Shown: piece after piece, positions 11,901-23,400 of the stretch
Position numbering within the stretch: position 1 is the stretch's first letter
Layout of the letters: each line of letters opens with the position of its first letter
DNA from: Chondrosia reniformis
Taxonomy: Eukaryota; Porifera; Demospongiae; Chondrillida; Chondrillidae
Reading direction: 5' to 3'
Assembly: GCA_947172415.1 (NCBI GenBank)
Contig: OX359200.1
Location: 1,738,501-1,802,500, forward strand
DNA: 64,000 nucleotides
The notes under the pieces: generated by a model
Seen by the model: only the letters and a program-made list of their open reading frames with translations
Told to the model about the DNA's origin: nothing
The model's database searches: none
Made by a program: the position numbers and the translations under genes

Positions 11901-14900
11901 TAAGACTATAGAGACTTAGTGCAAAGCCTATAGAGCTATGTATGTGTATCCAGTGGAACAGAAAAAGAAGAAGACTCTTGGATCCTCATCCAAAGCTCTC
12001 ACCAGGTTAAGTTCCCTATAGGCTTATATTGTATATTATTATATATACGTATTATGTAGAAAAGTGGTATATCAGATTATTCTTAAGGAATAAAGGGCCA
12101 TTGTACACTATACGTATGTACATATATGAAGGGGGCTTTGCTGTGGCAGAGCACTGGTAGTCATAACCAGCTGTCCTAGGTTCAATTCCCAGCATTTGCT
12201 TCTTTGTGTTTCCCTTTTCATGATGTTAGATAATGATTAGTGTGGTTTTGATTATCACTTCTAATAGTCATATTATATTGAAACTTCTACTATAAACATG
12301 AAAAATCTAAGATACCATTTTCCTACATGCTATATGCCTATTCTGTAAAAAGAGCCTATAGGGGAACTAAACATGTACATATGATAAGGTATATTGAGGA
12401 ATGTAGGAGTGGTCGTGAAAGAAGGTGCTTCTTTGCAAGTGAAGCAGACTGCACTAGTTAACATAATGATAATGTTTAGTGTATACTTCATACATACACT
12501 ATGCTATTCTTGAAGTGGGAACAGGCTAATGTTTAGTGTATACTTCATACATACACTATGCTATTCTTGAAGTGGGAACAAGCTAATGTTTAGTGTATAC
12601 TTCATACATACACTATGCTATTCTTGAAGTGGGAACAAGCTAATGTTTAGTGTATACTTCATACATACACTATGCTATTCTTGAAGTGGGAACAAGCTAA
12701 CACATTGATATTTACAATGGACGGGTAAAACATGATAATTCGTCGGTCACATTATATACAAGTAAATAAAAACATTTACAAAAATGATGTTAGAAGTAGG
12801 ATGGCACCAGTGACTAGTACATCTGCAAAAACTAATGAAACAAGACGGTGATTATGATAGTGTTACTTTTTGCAGATGTACTTACGTACGTACTTCTAAC
12901 ATCATTTTTGTAAATGTTTTTTATTTACTTGTATTCCCCCTTTTTCTTGTTAAAATTACTTATTCTAATTAGTTTTGAAAGTTTTCTAGGTAAAAATCTC
13001 GAAATAAAGTCTCAGACAAGAGAAATATGCCGAAAATCCACGATCTCTTATCTAAAAATGGCGGCCAAGAAGACCACAATTTTCGCTTTTCACAATTAAC
13101 ATGCTTCATGTAGAGCACATTTGGACTAAGGGCTGTCTATTCCCTGAAAAAAATAATTTCAGAAATGGTTAACCACTTTTTCAACACTGCAGAACGTCGC
13201 AACATGTTTTGGCATGTAGAAAAACGTGCATGAATGGCTGCAAATAACCGAAAATCACTTTGTTGGTGATTTATGAGGTGTTGCTTGATAATACATTAGA
13301 TAGGGCGGCCATATTTTTCCCGCCATTCCCACTCAGAGAGTGGGCTGGAACTTAAAAGTTAAATCTCTTTTGTCAATTTTAAAGTACCAAAGGGTCACTA
13401 ATACTAGCTACAAGTAGCTAAATAGGCTGTAGTTAATGATTCACTAAATATATTGTAACTATATAATAGCATTTCCTACAGTATAAAATGCAAGCACATA
13501 AATAACAGTATGTGGACATACAGACACTCACCTTCCTATACAAAATCTTGTTCTTACAAATAACATTTCAACTCCCATCCATGTTGTAATACCAGCTGCC
13601 AAACCATACACACCTAGGGCTCGGAGCAATCTCATTGAATAACACACTAATTAATGAATAAAACAGCATGCTACTAAGAATGTTGATAAAGTAAACTTGA
13701 CCATACATACGTAACTAATAATGACAATTAATAGCAGGACACGTTGACTTGAGGGTAATTGTCAATTGCTATTACAGAATTATGTTAGGGGTGAGAGATG
13801 GCTGTTTAAAGCATCCCGTACTGCACCCTTGTTGCCATGGTTACATACAGACTGTCCAGGTTGGCAACCATACTCTGGTGGTAAGAATAAATTAGACATA
13901 TTCAATTATAGTATGTATAATATATTAAATTTTGAAATCCTCTTGTGACGGATAATTTACCATAAAAACGATAAAAATGGAGAATGCAACTGATCTCAGA
14001 TGGTAAATTATAATTCTACATAAATCTCAAAGGAGGTTTGAAGTACGTTGTCTATTTCAAAAGCAGGATATTTTGTCATCCTTACTTGATTCCTTAAACA
14101 GACACTAAGAAGCAGAGATTTGACATATTAGGAGGCTCTATATTGGACAGTCTGTACTTATTACTATACACATGACAAGCAAAGGAATGTACGTTTTAAA
14201 CACACAAATACACGTACACCATGACGACAAACACCAGTGGCCTATATAGTCTGTTAGAAAGACGCTAACCAAATCAACACTGTTGTGCCAGCCATATTGA
14301 AAATGAAATAAATTATTGTTCAGCAGTAACCTAATTCTAGGAACTTACAGGCTACATTCTGAAAACAGGTTGTGTTTTTAATTGAATCTGTTAAATGGTT
14401 TCCCCTCGATGTTACACCAATGTCACTGAACAGAATTTCAACGGAAACAAACCCGACTACAGCCAATACCAGGAAGAGCAGTGTGACTGGAAGACCTTTG
14501 TGCAGGAGACTTAGCCACCAACCTTCTTGCTGTATCAGAGATATGCACTTACTATCTTTACAGATATTGTAATATGAAAATGACTATTGGCAATACTTTT
14601 CATTAGAAAACTGAGATTAAGTACGTAACATAACAAATAGCCTACCTTTACCCCTAGCCACATATTATGATAAGACAATATTTTAAAATTGCCTTTACCC
14701 CTAGCCACATATGATAAGACAATTTTTTAAAATTGCTGTTCAAAGATTATATATACATTATAAATGGTGTTTTGCCTTATTATGCTCCAAACTGAGGGTA
14801 CATGAATTTATGGTGCACAGACTTAAACTTTCATACCTTCTGAAGCATTCGATTGAATTCTCCTCTGCTATCCTTTGCAGGCTCGGAATCAGCTACGATG

Positions 14901-15144
14901 ACGTACTCCTTGCTGTCAATGTCAATTTGATACTGCAAACTGCGGGAGGGAGCAAGCGGGCTATAAATAGTATCAAGCTTAATTGATTTACCATATATGG
15001 TATAAGTGATTATCCTTAGTGATGTAGCTCAGAGAGAGGATTGAACATGTAACTGCATCTTATATTTGTACATCTAGCGTCAAACCTGGAGGGTCTGGAC
15101 GTCGCCAGCATCGTAACGACTGCGTCACCATTTATAGTAGCCAT
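8959..15144 (-). CDS. Uncharacterised two-pass membrane protein, 257 aa
   Basis: Minus-strand exons 15144-15086, 14939-14837, 14529-14349, 13646-13532, 9645-9521 and 9149-8959 join with matching phases into one 257-residue frame starting MATINGDAVVTMLATSRPSS and ending LIEELTPVVG. Two hydrophobic segments, about residues 67-89 and 121-146, are separated by a short loop carrying an NTT glycosylation sequon (106-108). Each hydrophobic segment ends in a similar V-E-[IM]-L-F motif. The C-terminal ~110 residues are soluble, Leu/Lys/Glu-rich and predicted helical (KKMWQPEIISNLIDEE, MMDVDFGELKLLLKPQLL). I do not recognise the family. Phase agreement at five junctions is the main evidence that it is a real gene. 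The 3.9-kb intron 9646-13531 could hide a phase-neutral exon. The gene is head-to-head with the G-alpha-s gene. Confidence 0.7.
9657..9952. repeat. Minisatellite, 29-bp unit, ~10 near-identical copies
   Basis: The unit is gagcaagacatgtacagaga followed by tataggagt. Copies are almost identical. On the minus strand the array ends only about 12 bp before the 3' splice site of exon 9645-9521, so it occupies the usual branch-point and polypyrimidine region. The long minus-strand frames of 173, 103 and 95 aa are translations of this array. Confidence 0.95.
10195..10320. mobile_element. MITE with agaatgcgagat-type ends (diverged copy)
   Basis: The left end is gaatgcgagatatgatg and the right end is aatttcgcattcttta. 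Shared internal sequence (caaatcaat, gattgaggatgtgggc) links it in inverse orientation to the element at 62567-62678. Confidence 0.55.
11545..11805 (-). repeat. Dispersed repeat family R1, near-complete copy
   Basis: R1 read in its arbitrary plus orientation contains agacaaagattcccagggtc, then cagaaacagctgtctggccc, agtggagaagaag, tcctcatccaaagctctcac and taggtttagttccctatagg. Here it is inverted and is one of the longest copies (about 260 bp). The same cassette recurs at least a dozen times in the window in both orientations, in introns and intergenic DNA. I see no ORF or clear terminal inverted repeats, so it could be a SINE, a MITE or a satellite-like fragment. Confidence 0.75.
12125..12275 (+). 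repeat. tRNA-derived SINE-like copy (degenerate)
   Basis: It contains gctgtggcagagcactgg, a degenerate A-box region, and aggttcaattcccagca, a B-box-like TTCAATTCC. A tail with tttgattatcacttc is shared with the copies near 40910 and 49080. Confidence 0.6.
12462..12699. repeat. Minisatellite, 57-bp unit, 4 copies
   Basis: The unit starts taatgtttagtgtatacttc and contains an internal palindrome (gtgtatac...catacatacac). It lies in the 3.9-kb intron of the unrecognised membrane protein gene. Confidence 0.93.
12756..12945. mobile_element. Foldback element, ~40-bp arms
   Basis: The left arm acaagtaaataaaaacattt... continuing through aatgatgttagaagta pairs with the right arm tacttctaacatcatttttg... 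to ...ttatttacttgt. An inner pair (acatctgcaaaa / ttttgcagatgt) extends the symmetry. The total of about 190 bp resembles a MITE or foldback. No coding content is seen. Confidence 0.75.
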
Positions 15145-17416
15145 TTTGAGGCTGAACTAATCTTTTCCTGGTTTTATGTAGCAAACATGGCTTATTAGCA
15201 ATATAAATTGATAATGCCAATACAGTTTATTATATGTTATATAAGCTATGTACAATGTATAAAATATCAACAGTACTATAATGCAGTACATGCTAGTTTG
15301 GTATGAGAAGTATTTGTGAAGGACGGGGAGTCTTCGTCTGTCACTAGAGTCCTATTATGAGCAACTGCTAGTACCTGTTGGATCCAAACGTCAAATTTTT
15401 TGTGCGATACCAGACGGGGCAGTACATTTTAAAAGTTCTTTGAAATAATACGGAAAACTTGTGAGTTTGCCGATAGTCACCTGGTGATGATATTGGCCCC
15501 TTCTTTGGCCCACAAGGGGCAGGGAAATGTACTAGACGCTTGATATGTCTCCGATATTGGACCTAGCGATAAAGTGTCTGAAGTTCCGAACTTGAATAAT
15601 TTTATACCTTATTTTTCATATGATATAACGACCCCCTATAGAGCTAGAGCTCTTTATAGTATAAGATTTTCTCTATATAGCCTGAAATCCTGGAAGAGGG
15701 CCTTCTAATGTGGGATAGCTACATAACGTACCGCATGGCCGCATAAGTTATGTACGAAGAAGAACACAAATTGTCTTTGAAGTGTGTGTAGGGGAAATGT
15801 CGTTTCCTGAGTTTTCATTACTCAGTTCTTGGTGTTACAATTGCAAGGTTTTAATCCAGGATGCTACATTTCAGGGTCTGCATAGCTTAAGTCAGTCTCG
15901 AGCATGTTCTGTAAATTACATTCACACGTGCGCAACCGTTAGTCGAAATGGTAATTAAAGTGCCACGTAAGACGCTGTACTCGTAATTATCATTGACTTC
16001 TAATTCTGTTTTCAAAGTTGATGTGAAACATTTAAATAATAATGCATTAGCAGTCTGAAAATGGTTCTGCAGTAGTTTGAAAATGGTTGTTTACTCTGTT
16101 ATACTGTTTGTATGTGTGTATTAGTGCAGTATTTAAAACACCATTTCCAGTCTATATCAATAGCAGCCTATAAAGTTTACAGACATCTACAACTGTCAGT
16201 GAGCAACATTTGAGACCACGTTGTTGCTGCCTGTGTTTAATATGTCCTTGAGTTTCTCTCATCTTATTTCTCTGTTAAATTTTATAGTTTCCGTTCCCAT
16301 TTTCTTTAATCTCTTGCTCCAGAATCCCTTATTGTTTAGACACCCCCTTACCTGTTCTCTCTCCACTCTTGGCCATCTTGCCCTGTCTTACTGGTGCACT
16401 GTCACCAGCCAAGTGTCATCTCTTTACTGTTGGCCATCTTGCCCTGTCTTACCAGTGCACTGTCACCAACCAAGTGTCATCTCTTCACTGTTGGCCATCT
16501 TGCCCTGTCTTACTGGTGCACTGTCACCAACCAAGTGTCATCTCTTCACTGTTGGCCATCTTGCCCTGTCTTACCGGTGCACTGTCACCAGCCAAGTGTC
16601 ATCTCTTTACTGTTGGCCATCTTGCCCTGTCTTACCAGTGCACTGTCACCAACCAAGTGGCATCTCTTCACTGTTGGCCATCTTGCCCTGTCTTACCAGT
16701 GCACTGTCACCAACCAAGTGGCATCTCTTTTACTGGACTTCCTGCCCATTGGTCACATGTACATTGATAGCATACTTGTTGCCTAGGATACACAACTTAA
16801 TGTTAAGCCATTAATGTTCATGATGCCTTATATGTATTTGCATACCTACTTGAAGAAGGGAAGTTGATATAATTAGTAATCACCAAATATCCAAATCCTA
16901 TATAGTATGACTACATGCATACCCAGGATAGCAGGAGTGGAATTAATGGAATACCTACATATGATCTAAGACATTAATGAGGAATAAGAAAAAGACTTAC
17001 TGGATCACTGGTGAAGGGAGCAGTTCCTAGAAGGAGTTGTCTTAGTATAGTGAAAGAGAAGATCACTGTATCCTCATCGATATCTGAAATTCTCTGAGTA
17101 ATCTAACACACCGTTTTCAACATGCTACATTTATTCTACAGTAAAAGGCCTATAGGGAACTGCACCTAGTGAGAGCTTGTGATAAGGAGTGCTTCTCTTT
17201 GCTCTCCACTGGGTTATGTATCAATTACAGCTACATGTGACAAATAATTGGATAATTCAAATCCTTGTAATAGTTTGCATTTTTTCACAATTTCTTTCAC
17301 CTGGGTTAGTATGTAAATGTGCTATAGTCACTTTATGCTAAATGTATTGCATCACATGGCTATACTTTGTGTCTCTCTATAGGTACATACATATTATTAT
17401 AGAACATTAGCACAAA
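15145..17416. other. Divergent intergenic region between two start codons
   Basis: This 2.3-kb region lies between the minus-strand membrane protein gene (ATG at 15144) and the G-alpha-s gene (ATG at 17417). It contains a 61-bp minisatellite and an R1 fragment near 17000-17180. Promoters of both genes should lie here, but no core promoter motif stands out. Confidence 0.5.
16367..16732. repeat. Minisatellite, 61-bp unit, ~6 copies
   Basis: The unit contains ttggccatcttgccctgtct and actgtcaccaaccaagtg, with point variation between copies. All three overlapping plus-strand frames (up to 197 aa) are open only because of the repeat. Confidence 0.95.
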
Positions 17417-20400
17417 ATGCTCTGTTTCTCTTCACCTCCTGCCAATGACTCGCCCGAAGAGTTTGCACAGAATAAACAGAAAAGTGACAATATTACTCAG
17501 CAACTGTCGCGAGAAAGAAAAGATTACGAAAACACTCAACGACTGCTTCTGCTGGGTATGTTATGTAAATGTAAATATAATTATAATTTGTCATAGAGTG
17601 TAATTGTTTGACCTTTGTATTGGCTGGCATGAGTTTGCTGACTAGTGACTTTGTATTTGGACTAGTTTGTACTTTCCACTGTGTGTTCTCAAGTTGTAAT
17701 AAGCCATTCAAGAGGAGTATTTAAATTAGAACTGTAAAACAAAACAGTTGCCATGATACAGGCATGTAAAGCATGTACCAAAAAAGGATGTAATTAAGGT
17801 AGATGAGTAGATGGGTAGGTACCCTTCACATTCTAGTGGCTTCCTTGTTAATGAAAGGTTTCCACTTCTTCAGAATTACATTTAGTGTGCATTGAACTGG
17901 TCAGCCATTTTCTTATCACCATCATTGGTGACTCTTTATTGGCGTGATAGCTGGGTAGTATAGAGGCGTTGCACTCTTGTGTGTGGTCAGGATGGAGGCA
18001 GATTTATGAATTATTCAAGTTATTTTAACACCTCAATGGCATTTGGAGGATATATATACACTGGAGCTGTTTGATCAGGTGTACCTTACCAATATTGCAT
18101 TTATACAAGTCTGCCATCCAGATTGAATAGGTGTCAATTTCTTACCATACTTGCGCCAAGGTATTTTTCTGCATAACCCAGTAATATAAGCCAGCTTGAG
18201 TGTCTGATTCTAAGATTTCGTGTTGAATATAGTCATAGTGATTGGTAAGGTGTTGTTTTCTCATTGAGAAAGCCAGGCAGATAGACAGAATATCTTTTTA
18301 ATTATTTAGTCAGTAATACTTGGTTAAATGTAAACTTCTCTGCTAACTTGTTTCATAATGCTTTACAGGTCATATTGCTTCAGTGTGCTTTAGAGTACTT
18401 CAGTGTGCTTTAGAGTGCTTCAGTGTGCTTTAGAGTACTTCAGTGGGCTTTAGAGTACTTCAGTGTGCTTTAGAGTACTTCAGTGTGCTTTAGAGTACTT
18501 CAGTGTGCTTTAGAGTACTTCAGTGTGCTTTAGAGTACTTCAGTGTGCTTTAGAGTACTTCAGTGTGCTTTAGAGTACTTCAGTGTGCTTTAGAGTACTT
18601 CAGTGTGCTTTAGAGTACTTCAGTGTGCTTTAGAGTACTTCAGTGTGCTTTAGAGTACTTAAGAGTGCTTTAGTAATTAAGTGTGTTTTCCCATGTTTTG
18701 TTGATTCTACTTGTTAGTGACACTTACAAATGCTTGTTCCACTGGGTGTGTCCCTTTCTATAACACATTGACACTATTGAGGGGAAGTCAGTGTCTGTCA
18801 GTGTTGTAACATGTTAGGTTTGTTACCTTGTAGGAAGGTGGGCAGGTATCCTAACTATGGGATGGAACCACACCCACATGCCAGTTTATATACTGAAACT
18901 TTATACATTCCAATTATTACAGTGCTGCACATCAATGTATATATAATTATAGATCTTCATTATTACATCTTGTGAATGTTCTAAATGGGATGTAGCCTTT
19001 AATAATTATCAGAGTTGGCAGAGTGACTTTGAGTGCTCTATATATACCAGACAACGACACCTCTTCCCTCAATCCCCATATTGCCATAAGATATTTTTGT
19101 CGTATGTTTCCTTGTTCAAGGCGTGATTGAGGAAAATACTCGAGATCTGGTTTGCCTAACAACATCAATAATGTTTCCTCATCATGTTTCTGTGTGAGAA
19201 ATATAATGAAAATGTAACCAGCCTTTAGGTGTACATATGTAGTTATTAGATTGCTAAAAGACTATTTGTAGCTGAAGCTGGAAGTACTGGATTTGTAAAC
19301 AGCTTGATTCAAATAATGATTAAACCAGGTACTAGTTAGTCATTGACTAAATAGAAGCCATGTTTTTATAAAGTCATCCATGGCATAAGTACTGCGTGCA
19401 CTCACTCCATTTGTGGTGCATTTCAATCCAGCTGTCTGATATCATCCATCTATTAATCAACCCTTGTCCTAAATAGCTGCAAGAGAAACCTTGTGGTTTG
19501 CTTATCACATACACATGTACAATATGTTGGTGATATTTGAATTGTAGGAATGTCTACTTAAGGGACTAGATATTTTGAATTGTTCCTGTAGCACTGAATA
19601 GTGCTATTGCATCCCCCCTGTATAAACAATATGAGAGTATCCCATAATTTAGTTCTGGAATGAAAAGGATAGCTCTTTTTAGTTAATTGAAAGATCACAC
19701 CATCTACCCTAACTGTCATGTTGTACATACCATCTTTACTTTGTAGGTGCTGGTGAATCTGGTAAAAGTACAATTCTGAAACAGATGGTCATCCTTCATT
19801 TAGGAAGCTTCACAAAGGAGTAAGATATAATTATTAGCTGCAACCAATGTACCAATTGGCATAGCTCAGTGTTACTATATTTAGAAATTCTGTTTTGTTT
19901 CTTTGCTATATATATTGTAACAAGGAAGCAGAAATGTTTGATTAGCGTAAGATCAATTATAAATAGAGTACTTGTCTGATGTGTAAATGGTTAGTAGGCA
20001 AAGATTGAAAAGTGGTAGAAAACAATTAATTTGTTATTCTTATGTTATGTTATTTAACTGTGGTGCCAGGGGATCACATGCAGTACATGTCAGGGGATCA
20101 CATACAGTACATGCCAGGGGATCACATGCAGTACATGCCAGGGGATCACATACAGTACATGCCAGGGGATCACATGCAGTACATGTCAGGGGATCACATA
20201 CAGTACATGCCAGGGGATCACATACAGTACATGTCAGGGGATCACATACAGTACATGTCAGGGGATCACATGCAGTACATGTCAGGGGATCACATGCAGT
20301 ACATGTCAGGGGATCACATACAGTACATGCCAGGGGATCACATGCAGTACATGTCAGGGGATCACATACAGTACATGCCAGGGGATCACATGCAGTACAT

Positions 20401-23400
20401 GCCAGGGGATCACATACAGTACAGTACATGTCAGGGGATCACATGCAGTACATGCCAGGGGATCACATACAGTACATGTCAGGGGATCACATACAGTACA
20501 TGTCAGGGGATCACATACAGTACATGTCAGGGGATCACATGTCAGGGGATCACATACAGTACATGTCAGGGATCATGTGCAGTACACGTCAGGGATCTCA
20601 ACTGTTTTTACACTATTAAGGTGTAACTGTTTTTCCTTAATTATTGTAGGAACTAATTAATGCCACGTTAATATACATAATTTTATATGCTTTACATACC
20701 ATAGGATTGCAACACTTGGTTAATACGATAACTGTTTAAACTACTGAGTTGTGACTGAGTACTGTGGGAACCTAATAATATTGTTAACCTTATACCCGCC
20801 ACGTTAAAGTGTAAACGCTACCCCACAGACCTCCGATGACCACTTTTATGGCTCGAGAGTAAAAACTGCCTACTCTAACCTTTTAAGGGTCCATTTTCAC
20901 CTTTAATAATTGTGAAATCATCCAAATAACCTTCACTCAAGTTATTAAGATCAGCAAATACTATACAACTAAAAAGCACTGAGGAAATAAGTCCTCCTTT
21001 TAAATGGCCATTTTTAAAATTTTGTATAACTCTGAAAATGTTACGCAAACTTTGTTTTTTCATTGACACCTGCATATTCTATATACCAACCATATATATT
21101 TCTTCCCTTTATAATACAGTTATATACTATGGTTTAAACCTATAATATTTTAGACAAAGATTCTGATATATAAGCACTATCAATACATATAAATTTCGAA
21201 GAGATCATATGATTATTTAACTTTGCGGGAGATAACAGTCTAAAGAATTTCGAACCAATATAATGGTAATTGGCGGGTAAGAGGTTAACTGAGGCAAGGT
21301 GTAGTAGAATGAGGATTTCTTCTAACTGTGTCAAATGTATCTTTTAGTGGTTCATTTTTTGAATTTTTTTGAGTATCTAGAGATCACTATTAATCTTTTT
21401 GAAATCAGATTGATATCAATTGTGTCTCTAATCGTTCAAAAAGATTGAAAGATGATTAACTCAAAAGATAAGTTTGATGCAGTTAGAAGAAATCTTTATT
21501 CTATCAGCTAAGTGTTATAGTTGTTGGTCTAAGGGAAAGTGTATCTTTGTTTCTTAAATCTACAAGTAAAATAAGGGAGGTTGGTTATCATTATACGTAT
21601 ATTGAATAGGGCAGCCATGTTTTTCGGCCAACCCTACTTAAGAGTGCTACCTTACTTTCTGATAAGCCTTGCCGAGCTAATCAGCTGTCAATCAATTGTA
21701 CTTTAATGCTTTAATGGTAATCTCTCCTATTTTTATTTTGCTAGACAAAGAAAGGAGAAGGCTCTTCAGATAAAAACAAACGTGAAGGATGTTGTTTTGG
21801 TAAGTTTGGCTGTCATGTAAGCTGTTACGTAGATGTGATATTTGTAATCTTATTATTATTATTATTGTTTCAATAGACGGTGACTGAGGCAATGTCACAA
21901 ATTGACCCTCCAGTTCTATTCGGGGACACGTCAAATATCAAAATTTTAGATGAAATTAAGGAACAAGTAGAAGAACCAGACTTTGACTTTCCCCCTGTAA
22001 GTTTCAATGTCAATTTAGTCACATTTCTTTTAGAGGTTGTTTAATTTTAAGCCACTCTTTTTGGAATTTAGATCTTCTTTGATCGTTGTGCTAAAGTGTG
22101 GAAGGATTCTGGTGTGCAAAAGTGCTTTGAAAGATCAAATGAGTACCAGTTAATTGACTGTGCACCATAGTAAGTTGGGGTACCATTTTATGGTAAATAT
22201 TCTACCCTAAAATGTGATATATCCAATGTATTTCAATGTGTTTTTTACGTCTATATTGGGATATATCCAATATATTCTGATATATTTATACCCAAACAGC
22301 ATCCCATAGATTTAGTACCAGACTTATGTAACATATAGACCAGGAGTGGCAGAGATCTTAGTGCCCAAGAATGATACAGTGAAGGTCACCCTCACCTAAT
22401 GCACTCATTTGCTCCTGCATTAGGTGAGGGCGACCTTTATAGCATTAGGTGAGGGTGACCTTTATAGCATTAGGTGAGGATGACCTTTATAGCATTGGGT
22501 GAGGGTGACCTTGATAGCATTAGGTGAGGGTGACCTTTATAGCATTAGGTGAGGGTGACCTTTATAGCATTAGGTGAGGGTGACCTTTATAGCATTAGGT
22601 GAGGGTGACCTTTATAGCATTAGGTGAGGGCGACCTTTATAGCATCTTTTGTATGATTGTCAGTGTTATAAAAACCCAATTATGTGACCACCCAATACTG
22701 ATAATGCAAATTCGCATGATTTCTAGGAATCATCTTTGAACTAAAACTGCAAAAATTTCTTGATTTACAGTAGGAAATTGTGACCCTATATTGTTTTCAG
22801 AAATTATGTTAACGTATGGCTTCCTGTTCGTAACCTTGTATAATATCTGTCAAAAAATGGCGGACACTCAGCTGGCTTTCGTTTTCTAGCTTAAAATTAG
22901 CTTTCTCTTCCTTAGCATAGAGCATTGAACAAACAAAATGGATTTAAAAACCACCCTTACTAATACTATGTAATGTAAAGCTTGCACAAGAACGTTTTCT
23001 GCGAGATATGGCCTTGAAATTGACGGCAATCAAGCAACTACCAGAAACGGTTAACCGGATATCTAAGAACCAGCAAGTAGTTCGAGTTTTGAGGGTGTAC
23101 CAGGTGTCCCACGAGTTTTTAAACTCAAAATACTTGTAAATCTTTGAAAAATATATGTTTACTATTCTCATTTTGTGAGTTGCTATTTTAGCGTGCTCCA
23201 TGTGAAGCCATTTATCTGGATGTACAGGGATGGCAATTGATGTAGAATGTGTGCGCTTTAGTGAGAGAGACTATCATGTGTACAATGACGCTTGGGCCGC
23301 CACAATTGGCAAACAACTTCCGTGCCAAAGCAAACAAGGTAACGCTAAGGATGTGTTTGTAGTGGCTGTGCTGAAAGACAGTTATTGTTAGTCACGTCCC

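Noticed and set aside
13780..13895. Candidate extra exon of the minus-strand membrane protein gene (CQPGQSVCNHGNKG-type frame)
   Set aside because: Its possible acceptors give a stop or the wrong phase with the neighbouring exons, whereas the exons on either side join directly in phase.
16221..16814. 197-aa plus-strand ORF with a hydrophobic start
   Set aside because: Most of it is the 61-bp minisatellite, open in all three frames; no splice context or homology.
20042..20626. Long open frames of 194-210 aa (and 129 aa antisense) reading as a repetitive protein
   Set aside because: They come from a 24-bp minisatellite inside an intron of G-alpha-s; all frames stay open because the unit is a multiple of three, and neither flank looks coding.
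22944..23201. 85-aa minus-strand ORF in a G-alpha-s intron
   Set aside because: No recognisable motif or splice context. It lies just upstream of the HIRAN-like pseudogene and may be part of the same insertion, but there is no positive evidence for coding.
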